Below, one piece after another: positions 51,323 through 62,402 of a DNA stretch of 64,000 bases. Numbering within the stretch: position 1 is the first letter of the stretch; each line of letters starts with the position of its first letter. Both the position numbers and the translations under genes were made by a program. Origin of the DNA: Delphinapterus leucas (Eukaryota; Chordata; Mammalia; Artiodactyla; Monodontidae); contig NW_022098044.1 of the NCBI RefSeq assembly GCF_002288925.2, positions 10,955,388-11,019,387 on the forward strand, in the 5' to 3' direction. The notes under the pieces are model-generated. The model was given only the letters and a program-made list of their open reading frames with translations. It had not been told where the DNA came from and made no database searches.

Positions 51323-51960
51323 CTGGAAAGGGAAAATGTCAGAGCTGGATGAAACTTCCAGAAGGAAACAAGTTTGATTTTTTTCCCCTTCTCTACCTGT
51401 TAACTGAGTATTTCATACATATTATAGACTACGTACACAGTGGGTACTCAACAGGCTACGGATTACCAACTAGTATGAGTAGGTGATTCTTACCCAAACC
51501 AAAATAATCTTGAGAATTCCCTGGAATTTCCTTATTAGAAAGTTGTAGTCTAATCAAGTGGTTTCCTAATTCCAAGTCACATTTTTATCATTTTTTTTAA
51601 GCATCTACCCAGTATGCTGCCCAGAACAAAGCTATCATTTAACAGTATAGCAAATATATAATAAATTATTATTGACACATACACAAGAATATTATAACAT
51701 ATAATAAAGTAACACTAGATAAATGAATAAATCAACAGCACTGTAAATGCATTTATACCAATTAAATGGTGTAAAAACAAATGAGAAGTTAACAAGGCTA
51801 AGAAATAAATGTGTGCTCAAACATCAAGAAGCCTTCCCAGCAGAGGAAAGCTTAAACTGGAACTTAAGGATTAAATTTAGACAGTCAAGATAACCACATG
51901 GTATACATTATTGGGAAGGAGAGTATCAGGAACAAAGGCATTCATAAGAGAATCTGAAAA
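51323..51960. other. Intron 1 sequence upstream of exon 2
   Basis: AT-rich. It holds the exon 2 acceptor at its left edge and otherwise shows no recognised feature. Confidence 0.55.
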
Positions 51961-53275
51961 ATTTATTTGGGGAAAATGAGTAGTAGAGGGTTCAAGTAGG
52001 GGAGTAGTGAGTAGGAAAGCTGGAAAGAAAGGGTGGGACTAAACTGTGCAAGCTCTTAAAAGCCAGGTTAAGGAATTCAGATTTTATTCTGTAAATAATA
52101 GATGGCAACAAAAATTTCTGTAGTAAAAGATAATCTGACAAGATTGAAACAGTGTTTGAGGAAACTGAATCTGGCATCAATGTGCAGATTAAAGCAGGGA
52201 GGGAGTAAGGAGGAAGAACAGAGGCTAAGAGGCTACTGGGGGCTATTTTAGTGGTAGTGACAAAGGCCTGTCTTAGGGTGGTGACTCTGGGGAGTAGAAA
52301 GGAAAGGGTGAAATGGAAGCACATTAGACAGACAGGAGTTAGTGTGTAGCTATGGGAGTATTATGGGAAGGGGGAAATGCACACTGATGGAAAGAAGACC
52401 TGCTCCTCCTCCTGCATTTCTTCGTGTTTCCAATCTCCATAAATTGTACCATCATCCACTCAGCCGCTGAAACCAAAAACCTGGACAACATTCTTAACCA
52501 CTTCACCTTCATCCTCCACATCCACTACCAAGTCCTGATGATGTTACCCCCCTAAAACATCTCTCAAGTCTACTTCTCTCTGAGATCCACTACCTCCACA
52601 TTACTCCAAAGCCACCATCATCTCTCACCTGAACTACTGCATAGTTTCCTAACTTGTCCCCCACACAGCAGCTAAAATAATGTTTTTGAAACACAAACCA
52701 GATTATGTGACTTATCCTCCCTCAATCTCCATCCTCAACTTAAAACTCTTCAGTGGCTTTCCATTACTCTCGTATCAGTCCAAAATCCTGAATTCAGGAT
52801 AAAAAGGTCTGGTCCATGCTAACTCCCCTTCCTCACTCTATTCTCCAGGCACACTGAATTGCTTTCAGTCCTTCAAACCCCCAAGTTCCTCTCGCCACAG
52901 ACCCTTACACATGATTTTCTGTCTGGAACTTATACAAACACCCCTCCTTTCATCTGCTGCTTGCCAATCTTTTATTGTTAATTCCTACAAATTCTTCAGA
53001 TCTCAGCTCAATCCACACTTCCTTAGAAGCTCAGTCTAGATTAAACACTCCCCTATTACATTCTTTCAAGGCAACTGTAATCTCTCTCACCATCACACTT
53101 TTAACATTACATTTGTAATTATTAGCTTAAGAACTACACCTCCCACTCCACTTCAAACTCCAGGAGTGCAGGGAAACCTGTCTGGTTTTGTTTAACACTG
53201 AACCTCCAGTACTTAGCACAGTATCTAGCTCATAAAAAGTGCCCAATAAATATTTGCTGAACAAATGAATGACTG
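51960..53275. repeat. L2 fossils in opposite orientations
   Basis: 51960-52330 resembles reversed L2 (GAATTCAGATTTTATTCTGT). 52430-53275 reads forward L2 (AACTCTTCAGTGGCTTTCCA, GTGCCCAATAAATATTTGCT). FANCI intron 1. Confidence 0.65.
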
Positions 53276-53284
53276 AATCCCTAC

Positions 53285-53515
53285 AATGGGCAAGACCCTG
53301 GGCCCAGCACTTTACACTCATTAATTTGATCCTCACACCAACCTTATGAGGTCTGTGTTATTACTCCCAATTTTGATAAAGATCTTTTGGGATTCAGAGA
53401 GATTAAGGAATTTCCCCAAATCCCCAAAGTTAGAAGGCTAGTAAGGGTAGAAGCAGAACTGAAATCCGAGTCTGTCCAGCTCCGGACCCCAAATCCCATG
53501 CTTTTACCCGCTACC
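53285..53515 (-). repeat. MIR element, reversed
   Basis: GCACTTTACACTCATTAATT, GATCCTCACACCAACCTTAT and GCAGAACTGAAATCCGAGTC appear in the order of a reversed MIR. Confidence 0.8.
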
Positions 53516-53689
53516 CTCTGTTAGGGGCTGGGTGTTAGTAGAGAATGCAAACAAGGTATACCGACTAAAAGAGACGTCCAGCCCTAAGGGGAAGATGCTG
53601 AACTCTATTTCAGCAGGTACATTTGCTAAATTCTTCCTAAAACCAGAGATGAGTAACAGATAGGTGGCTGCAGATTCTTTGTCAAGAGG

Positions 53690-54260
53690 CCGTGAGGTTA
53701 GTGACGCACCACAGAAGTGAAACGCCGCGGGTCTTGCGCCGGGGCTCCACAGAGAGCAAGAAGTAAACACAAATAGGGAAACTATAAAATGAGGCAGCTG
53801 GTGATGTGCGCTGTGACCGAGCTAAAAAGGTGAAACAGGTTTAGAGAAATTTCTCAGGCGTAGGAGCTAAGCGCTGATGGAGAGGAAGAATTTAACAAGA
53901 GGGCCGAGAGTGTAGTACGCCCGGGGAGCAGGGAGGGCCAACCAACGCGGAGGGAGACGGCAGGGCACATCGACCCTTCCAAACCAAGGAAAACGCCAGA
54001 ACGTCACAATGGAAGTGGTGTCCTCCTGTCCTCCCACACCCGCTACCTCCCCGGGGCTGAGTCCCACCGCCCCTGCAACGCGCGAAGGCCCTCCGGACAG
54101 TCACCTCAGCCTCACCTCCTCCAAAAGCTTCCAAAAAGTCCGCTCAACCCAACGCCGCCGAACTTCCGTTACCGGGAGCAGCAGCTCCCGCCTCCCGCGG
54201 CTCACTTCCGCCGCCCGGGAGCATGCGCATGGGGCGTACCATTAAGGCAGAAGGGAGGGG
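53690..54260 (-). promoter_or_regulatory. CpG-rich FANCI promoter with NRF1-like and ETS-like sites
   Basis: GC and CpG density rises sharply here compared with AT-rich surroundings, mainly from 53.9 to 54.24 kb. Sites that can be seen are a palindromic NRF1-like GCATGCGCAT at 54221-54230 and ETS-type ACTTCCG at 54162-54168 and 54204-54210. No TATA box is visible. This is the usual layout of a housekeeping, cell-cycle-linked promoter. Site assignments are by eye; occupancy is inference. Confidence 0.7.
54116..54200 (-). other. FANCI: FANCI exon 1, non-coding (5' end approximate)
   Basis: This is the inferred 5'UTR exon. On the minus strand, TTTTGGAGGAG is followed by a good donor (gtgagg) at 54110-54115, inside the only GC-rich region near the gene start. 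Human FANCI also has a non-coding first exon. The donor is clear. The transcription start is a guess between about 54170 and 54230, since there is no TATA box and such promoters start at several sites. Confidence 0.6.
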
Positions 54261-55387
54261 GAAACTCCTGGGACGATCCCACTCACTGTGGGGGGGGGCA
54301 GCCTTAGATCTCCAATTCGGGACCGCAGAGTGAGCCAGGGCAGTGTGGCCTGGGTGTGGCCACCACGGTGCCTTGACCAGTTAAGGCCTTCTTGTGTACT
54401 GTTGGGAAAAGGGTCAGTGAGAAAGGGGATGAATCTAGTAATAGCTGTAGAGGTCTTTGCACTGGAAGTGCCTGGAAGGCGCAGGAAGGTGTTCTACTCC
54501 TTGTGCCAGTGGAGGTGTAACTCCTGTAAAGGAAAAAAGGGTTGCCTGCCATTCCATTTCTATAGGGATCAAGGCTGTAGCAACTGCAGTCGTTGGCCTC
54601 AGTGTGCCTGAGGGGAGCTCAGGATGGAGAAAAACAGGAAACATTTTGTGCTTTGGATGTAAGGATCCTTGGATAGTTAAGATGCATATCTAAGGAAAAG
54701 TTTCAATGAACCCAGATTCTTGCATCTTCCCATACATAGGAAAGCACTTAAGTCATTAACTTGAAATATCTGTCTTTTTGTGATCAGTAATCTTGATCTT
54801 TGATTACATGGATCTCCCCCCCCCCCCCCGCCCAAAAAAAACCCCCGAAAACTCATATATATCCTGGCTCCTCCCTTAACTCGTCAGAGCAGGTCCTCAA
54901 AGCTATCTCAGAGGCTGTCTCCTGGGCTATAGTCCTCAGTAAGGTACCTGGATAAAACTTAACTCACAACTTTTAGGTTACGCACTTTTCTTTCAGTCGA
55001 CAGCCCTAAAATGTAAGCCTCTTATGGCCGGGGGCTTATTGCATACAAAATCTCAGCATTTAGCACAAAGCCTGGCAAAGCAGTAAATGCTCAGTAAACA
55101 TTTGTTAAATGAACAACTGATAGTAGAGCAAAGAGAAATGGAGGAGAGGTTCGAGAACCTGTACTACGTTGAATGGGCAGCTTGTGCAAAGGGCCTGACA
55201 GCAACAAGCAATCCAGCGTCTGACTGGTTCGGGAGGTGCAGGTGCTTCGGGTGGGGGTGGGAAAGCAGGGGCTTGTTAATCTTTTTCACATCAGGAGCAA
55301 GTGGGGGAACAGCTGAAGTGGAAGGGCGTGATTGTATTCACTTTGTAGAACAATATTTCTGGCAGGTGAGTGCTGCAGAGGTTATTT
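54261..55387. other. Intergenic sequence upstream of FANCI
   Basis: No gene recognised. It contains a C-rich run followed by A (54818-54840) and an L2 3' tail at about 55005-55130 (AGCACAAAGCCTGGCAAAGC, CATTTGTTAAATGAAC). Confidence 0.6.
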
Positions 55388-55795
55388 AAAAGAGATGGTG
55401 GGGATTTCCCTGGTGGTGCAGTGGTTAAGAATCTGCCTGATAATGCAGGGGACACGGGTTCGATCCCTGGTGCAGGAAGATCCCACATGCTGCGGGGCAA
55501 CTCAGCTCATGCACCACAGCTACTGAGCCTGCGCTCTAGAGCCTGCAATCCACAACTACTGAAGCCCGTGTGCCCTAGAGCCCCGTGCCACAACTATTGA
55601 GCCCGTGTGCTGCAACTACTGAAGCCCACGCACCTAGAGCCTATGCTCCACAATAAGAGAAGCCCCCACAACAAAGAGTAGCCCCCGCTCGCTGCAACTA
55701 GAGTAGCCCCCACTCGCTGCAACTAGAGAAAGCCCATGCACAGCAATGAAGACCCAATGCAGCCAAAAAAAAAAAAAAAAAAAAAGAGATGATGG
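55388..55795 (+). mobile_element. CHR SINE, long form with internal duplication
   Basis: Longest CHR copy here, about 380 bp, upstream of FANCI. Imperfect TSD AAAAGAGATGGTGG and AAAAGAGATGATGG. The segment GTAGCCCCCGCTCGCTGCAA is repeated with one change about 29 bp later, and an extra ACAACTATTGAGCCCGTG unit lies in the body. Confidence 0.93.
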
Positions 55796-56194
55796 AGGTG
55801 AGGAAAGTTGAAGGCAAGACCCCTTAGGAGTCTCTAAGTTGTCCTGGACATAGGTGGTCGTGGCCCAACCTTGGGGAGAGATGGGAGGGGTTTGAGGAAT
55901 ATTCAGGTTTGAGTGACTGGGTGCACCCTGGTGATACTGCCAGTTGACTGACACACAGGGAAGGATGAAAGTTTGAGTTGATGATGAAGCCTTCAGATTT
56001 GGACTTGCCAAATGTGAGACCATGGGATGGCATGTGAAGGAATGCTAAGATCAGGGGGCATTCAGTCTGGAGCCTGTCTCCCAGTTCCCAGGGGTAGGAT
56101 GGATCTATTTGGCCAGTTCTGGAAGAAACATAACTGCTGGAAGAGAATGATGCCTCTCAGGTGCCTAGGTCTGCTACTTGTTTATGACGCTTCT

Positions 56195-56553
56195 TTTTTT
56201 TTTAAATAAATTTATTTATTTATTTATTTATTTTGGGTTGTGCTGGGTCTTCGTTGCTGCACACAGGCCCCTCCAGCTGCGGCAAGTGGAGGCCACTCCC
56301 CGCTGCAGCGTGCAGGCCTCTCACTGCGGTGGCCTACCCCGTTGCAGAGCACGGACTCTAGGCAGGCGGGCCTCAGCAGCTGTGGCATGCAGGCTCAGTA
56401 GTTGTGGCTCACAGGCTCTAGAGCACAGTCTCAGTAGTTGTGGCACACGGGCCCAGCTGCTCCACGGCATGAGGGATCCTCCCAGACCAGGGCTCGAACC
56501 CGCGTTCCCTGCACTGGCAGGCAGACTCCCAACCACTGTGCCACCAGGGAAGC
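56195..56553 (-). mobile_element. CHR SINE, long form
   Basis: Minus-strand element with (TTTA)n tail at left and head CACCAGGGAAGCC at right. Imperfect flank repeat TATGACGCTTCT / TATGACACTACT. Confidence 0.92.
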
Positions 56554-57784
56554 CTATGACACTACTTAAGTACTTTTTACTTCTACCACGTTTCTGGCCC
56601 AATATTAAGCTGTGATATTTGGCTAAAACACAGCAGTGGGGCTGGAAGATTATTCCTGAGAGGAATCCTTTAGCTTGCCAAGGAATCAGATGACTTTACC
56701 TCATCTTCTCCCCACAAAACCACCCTTCCAGGCTGCTTCTGGGACTGAGCCAGGCAGCCATGAATTTGTGTAGCTCAAAAGGGCTCATTTGCCTTTTTGA
56801 ACTTCCATTTTTGCATCCCAGGTGCACTTATTGCATTGCCTGTGTGAGCATCTACACACTGGCATTGACAATTGTGGCAGGGGGTCTTGCCTCCCCTTGT
56901 TGCATGAATGTATCATCTGTATTTTCCATTAGTGCTAATGGGTGTTACATATGCAAAGGAAGAGAACAGACTTAGATTCATAACAATGTTTTTCACCCTG
57001 GTGCAGGCTTCCTTACTAAGCAGCAAATCTTACCAATCTGCTTCAACCAACTAGACGCCATACACTGGTCAGCTAGTGATACACTGATTCTAGAAAACAC
57101 AGCCAGTTAAAAACAGGTTTACAACACTGGAATCAAATGTTCTTCAGACCTTGTCAGTAGCTCATGTTTGGATAATAATATTATAGCTACTGGTATTTGC
57201 AGGAGTCCAGAGAAAAGTACAAATGGAGGCCCCCTATCATTCCCCACTCCATCCTGCAGTGTGAGGGGCTTCATATGCCTGCATGTGGACACCCAGCCTG
57301 AAAATCCACACCATGTCTCTCCTCTAAAGCTGCCCTCGGCTACCCTTGACTATGCTGTGCACACTAGCAGGTCCACTCTGGGGAGGGTGGACTTAGGAAG
57401 GAGCCTGTATAGGCCGAGGAACTGAGCTTGGGGATGTTTGGGAAGGTACCCCAAGCATGGTCTAAAGGAGGGCACGTGGGCTTCAGTGCGTTCACACTCC
57501 AAGTTTCTTGGACTCCTCATCATCTAGGAAGGGAGCTGTTGAGGCACCCACCCAGTCCAAGCACTCCAGTTGCCTGGGTTTAAGGGCGGCATTGCTTGAG
57601 AGAATAATCAAGGTAGCATGTATAAGGAGCCTAGTGTTTAGGAGCACTTAATAGTGTAGGTCTGGTGATCCGTGTTGATGTTACTATTGCAAAAAGATTA
57701 CAAGTCACTGAAGTTTCAGATGTTTAGTATTTTTTACCAATAAAGTATTTTTTGAATTAAAAAAAAATAGTTTCAGCTCCCTCC
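56554..57784. other. Intergenic unique-looking sequence
   Basis: Moderate GC, no recognised repeat and no convincing frame. In human the next gene upstream of FANCI is RLBP1, but no RLBP1 exon was recognised here. Confidence 0.5.
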
Positions 57785-58300
57785 GGCAATCCCACTTCAG
57801 AGTGTGTATACAAAAGAATTGAAATCAGGTTCTTAATCAGATATCTGTACACCCATATTCAAGGAAGCATTATTCATAATAGTGAAAAGGTGGAGACAAC
57901 CCAAACATCCATGGGCAGACGAACGGATAAACAGAATGTGGTGTATCCATACAGTGGAATACTATTCAGCCTTAAAAAGGAATGAAATCCCTTCACATGC
58001 TACAACATAGATGATACCAAAGGACATTATGTTAAGTGAAATAAGCCAGTCACAAAAAGACAAATACTGTATGATTCCACTCACATGAGGTATCTAAAGG
58101 ATTTAAACTCCAAGAAACAAAAAGTAGAACGGTGGTTGCCAGGGGCTGGGGAGAAGGTGAATTGGGGAGCTCTTGTTTAATAGGTATAGAGTTTCAGCTT
58201 TGTAAGATGAAAAAGTTCTGGATATCTGTTTCTCAACGATGTGAATGTACTTAACGCTACTGAAGTGTATACTTAGAAATGATTAAGATTAAAAAAAAGA
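57785..58300 (+). mobile_element. L1 3' fragment
   Basis: ATCCATGGGCAGACGAACGG, TACTATTCAGCCTTAAAAAG and GTGGTTGCCAGGGGCTGGGG are L1 3'-end landmarks, ending in an A-rich stretch. Confidence 0.85.
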
Positions 58301-58750
58301 TCCTACTACGTGGGCAGGTCACAGGATTGTTAAGAAGAACCATCTGACTCCATCCTGAAGAAATTCCGACTTAGTAGGGTTTAAGGTAGAGGTTTAACAG
58401 CTCACCATTTGTAATCCCAGGGTCTGGAAAAGTGGCACACAGTGGGTGCTTCAGATATTTGTTAAATAGGTACAAAATTATGAACACATCCTTAGAAAAA
58501 TAGGTTTTTAAATTATTTCAATGAAATGTTAAATTTCAAAATGAAAATTTTGACTTAAAACTACATTACTGCTTTTGAAACTTCCTGTGAATCGGCAGTC
58601 ATTTGAAGATTAAAAGTTCAAAACAACAAAAACAACAACAAACAAAAAGTTTAGTTCCATTACCCTGCTCCGTCTCTTGTTTCTCAGAGGCCTGCCTGGA
58701 AGACAGGAAGAGGACTTGGGAAAGGGGAAGCAGGGTGGAAAGTAATCCTT

Positions 58751-59122
58751 AAAAACTGGCCCCTTGGGGACTTCGCTGGTGGCGCTGTGGTTAAGAATCC
58801 ACCTGCCAATGCAGGGGACATGGGTTCGATCCCTTGTCAGCAAAGATCCCACATGCCACAGAGCAACTAAGCCCTTGTGCCACAACTACTGAGCCTGCAG
58901 ACCACAACTACTGAGCCCGCATGCCACAACTACTGAGCCCATGCACCACAACTACTGAAGCCTGTGCGCCTAGAGCCCATGCTCTGCAATGAGAAGCCAC
59001 CTCAATGTGAAGCACGCACTCTGCAATGAAGAGTAGCCCCCGCTCACCACAACTAGAGAAAGCCCATGCGCAGCAACGAAGACCCAAAGCAGCCAAAAAA
59101 ACCCAAAAAAAACTGGTCCCTT
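58751..59122 (+). mobile_element. CHR SINE, long form, with TSD
   Basis: Complete element with a near-perfect flank repeat AAAAACTGGCCCCTT / AAAAACTGGTCCCTT. Intergenic, upstream of FANCI. Confidence 0.93.
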
Positions 59123-60002
59123 AAAACTGGTGATATTTGATTCAGGTTTATGGACTATCCAATTGTATTATAACAGTGTTCATTTCCTCATTTGGATATT
59201 CATACTGTGGTTAATTAAGAGAATGTTTTGTTTTTAGGAAATATATCCTGAAGTATTTAGGAGAAGAGGGGCATCATGTCTGCAACTTACTCTAAAATGG
59301 TTTAGAAAAAAAATATGGTATGTATATATTGACAGAGAATTGTAAAGCAAATGTGATAAAATGTTAACTTCTAGGTGAAGGGCATATGGGAAGTTTTTGT
59401 ACTATTTTTGTGGCCTGTAATTCTGAAATTATGACAAAATAAAAAAGTTTTTTGAAAATATCAGGCCAGTTGTGAACCTAGTGATCTGCTCTGGCTTGTA
59501 AATAATCAGCAAACTTTGAGCAGCCATCTCTGCCCCTTTGATGACGACAGGTAGATGCCTCTTCTTCATCTTCCACTTCACGTGACCCTCTGCTGCTGTC
59601 ACCCTAGGTGGCTGCAAAACTGAGGTGGATCCTCCATCCTACATGAGGCGTCTTGGTGCTTCTCTTCCCATCTCCCTGACTTCCTCATCTATGTCACCTC
59701 AGCCACTTACTCTCCTGGACACAGCCTGAGCAGAATCACTACTCAGACAGCAGCTTCCTCTTTGTCCAGTTTCAATGCTCAATTATTCCCACTTACCTAT
59801 TCTCTAATTTTTGCTGTCCCTCACTCCTCCTTCATCTTGAATTCAACTTGCCACCTTGTCTGTCCTTCCATCCCACCCATCTGGCAAATCCTAACCCTGT
59901 ATGAGGCCAGCCATATTCTTTGTTGTGGCTATATCTGGATTGCTTTGGTTGTGCTGGAGGCTTCACGTGACTGTGTTCACGGGGACCCTAAAAGTCATTG
60001 TA
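59123..60002. other. Intergenic sequence, no recognised gene
   Basis: AT-rich to 59460, then a pyrimidine-rich stretch (59620-59900) that may be an old unclassified repeat. Confidence 0.5.
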
Positions 60003-60127
60003 GAAAACTCTAAAGATAGAGTTACCATATTATCCAGCAATCCCATTCCTGGGCATACATCTGAACAAAACTATACTTCAAAAAGATATATGGAAAAAAA
60101 TTAAAAAAAAAAAAAAAAGATATATGG
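60003..60127 (+). mobile_element. L1 scrap followed by an A-tract between direct repeats
   Basis: 60003-60090 matches the L1 ORF2 end (GAGTTACCATATTATCCAGC, TCCCATTCCTGGGCATACAT). AAAAAGATATATGG then occurs twice (60080-60093 and 60114-60127), with only AAAAAAATT and a poly(A) run between. Confidence 0.75.
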
Positions 60128-61434
60128 GGGGTGCCTTCAAGATGGTGGAGGAGTAAGATGTGGAGATCACCTTCCTCCCTACAAATATATCAAAACTACA
60201 TCAACATGTGGAACAACTCCCACAGAATACCTACTGAACGCTGGCAAAAGACCTCAGACTTCCTAAAAGACGCCCTCAGGCGACCTACATGCAGAGGCGG
60301 GGCCAAATCCAAAGCTGAACCCCAGGAGCTGTGCGAACAAAGAAGAGGAAGGGAAATTTCTCCATGGAGCCTCAGGAGCAGCAGATTAAATCTCTACAAT
60401 CAACTTGATGTGCCTGCATCTGTGGAATACCTGAATAGACAACGAATCATCCCAAAATTGAGGTGGTGGACTTTGGGAGCAACTGTAGACTTGGGGTTTT
60501 CTTTCTGCATTTAATTTATTTCTGGTTTTATGTTTATCTTAGTTTAGTATTTAGAGTTATTATCATTGGTAGATTTGTTTATTGATTTGGTTGCTCTCTT
60601 TTTTTATTTTATATACATATATTTTTCCTTTTTCTCTTTTTGTGAGTGTGTATATGTATGCTTCTTTGTGTGATTTTGTCTGTATAGCTTTGCTTTTGCC
60701 ATTTGTCCTAGGGTTCTGACTGTCCATTTTTTTGTTTGTTTTTTGTTTTTCGTATAGTTTTTAGCGCTTGTTATCACTGGTGGATTTGCTTTTGGTTTGG
60801 TTGGTCTCTTCTTTCTTTCCCTCTTTTTTATTACTTTTTATTTTTAATAATTTTTTTCTATTTTAATAACTTTATTTTATTTATTTATTTTTCTTTCTTT
60901 CTTTCTTTCTTTCTTTTTCTCCCTTTTCTTCTGAGCCATGTGGCTGACAGGGTCTTGGTGCTCTGGCTGGGTGTCAGGCCTGAGCCTCTGAGGTGGGAGA
61001 ACCGAGTTCAGGACATTGGTCCACCAGAGACCTCCAAGCCCCACATAATATCAAATGGCGAAAGCTCTTTCAGGGATCTCCATCTCAATGCTAAGACCCA
61101 GCTCCACTCAACGACCAGCAAGCTACAGTGCTGGACACCCTATGCCAAACAACTAGCAAGACAGGAACACAACCCCACCCATTAGCAGAGAGGCTGCCTA
61201 AAATCATAATAAGTCCACAGACACGCCAAAACACACCACTGGCCATGGTCCTGCCCAACAGAAAGACAAGATCAAGCCTCATCCACCAGAACACAGGCAC
61301 CAGGTCCCTCCACCAGGAAGCCTACAAAACCCACTGAACCAACCTTACTCACTGGGGACAGACACCAAAAACAACAAGACCTACAAACATGCAGCCTGCG
61401 AAATGGAGACCCCAAACACTGTAAGTTAAGCAAA

Positions 61435-62402
61435 ATGAGAAGACAGAGAAACACACAGCAGATGAAGGAGCAAGGTAAAAACCCACCAGACCAAACAAAT
61501 GAAGAGGAAATAGGCAGTCTACCTGAGAAAGAATTCAGAGTAATGATAGTAAAGATGACCCAAAATCTTGGAAATAGAATGGAGAAAATACAAGCAACGT
61601 TTAACAAGGACCTAGAAAAACTAAAGAGCACACAAACAATGATGAACAACACAATAAATGAAATTTAAAATTCTCTAGAAGGAATCAATAGCAGAATGAC
61701 TGAGGCAGAAGAACAGATAAGTGACTTGGAAGATAAAATAGTGGAAATAACTACCACAGAGCAGAAAAAGAAAAAAGAATGAAAAGAATTGAGGACAGTC
61801 TCAGAGACCTCTGGGACAACATTAAACGCACCAACATTCGAATTATAGGGGTCCCAGAAGAAGAAGAGAAAAAAAAAGGGGGGGGGGGGTGAGAAAATAT
61901 TTGAAGAGACTATAGTTGAAAACTTCCCTAATATGGGTAAGGAAATAGTCAATCAAGTCCAGGAAGTGCAGAGAGTCCCGTACAGGATAAATCCAAGGAG
62001 AAACACACCAAGACACATATTAATCAAACTATCAAAAATTAAATACAAAGAAAAAATATTAAAAGCAGCAAGGGAAAAGCAACAAATAGCATACAAGGGA
62101 ATCCCCACAAGGTTAACAGCTGATCTTTCAGCAGAAACTCTGCAAGCCAGAAGGGAGTGGAGGGCATATTTAAAGTGATGAAAGGGAAAAACCTACAACC
62201 AAGATTACTCTACCCAGCGAGGATCTCATTCAGATTCGACAGAGAAATTAAAACCTTTACAGAGAAGCAAAAGCTAAGAGAATTCAGCACCACCAAACCC
62301 AGCTCTACAACAAATGCTAAAGGAACTTCTCTAGGCAGGAAACACAATAGAAGGAAAAGGCTTACAATAACAAACCCAAAACAATTAAGAAAATGGTCAT
62401 AG
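61435..62402 (+). pseudogene. L1 ORF1 (RNA-binding protein), broken
   Basis: L1 ORF1 encodes a trimeric coiled-coil RNA chaperone. Three blocks remain: 61435-61668 (N-terminal and start of coiled coil, ending in TAA), 61675-61890 (EAEEQISDLEDKIVEIT, then ESL-like RRM entry), and 61933-62402 (C-terminal domain, shifted frame). Breaks are the TAA at 61666-61668, a shift in the GGGGGGGGGG run near 61880, and a shift near 62175. Confidence 0.85.

Noticed and set aside
54009..54245. Plus-strand 78-codon frame in the FANCI CpG-rich promoter
   Set aside because: Low-complexity Ser/Pro/Arg composition caused by GC content, no recognisable domain, overlaps the promoter and exon 1 of FANCI.
57168..57425. 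85-codon plus-strand frame in the intergenic region
   Set aside because: No domain, no flanking splice pattern and no match to the expected upstream gene RLBP1; likely chance.
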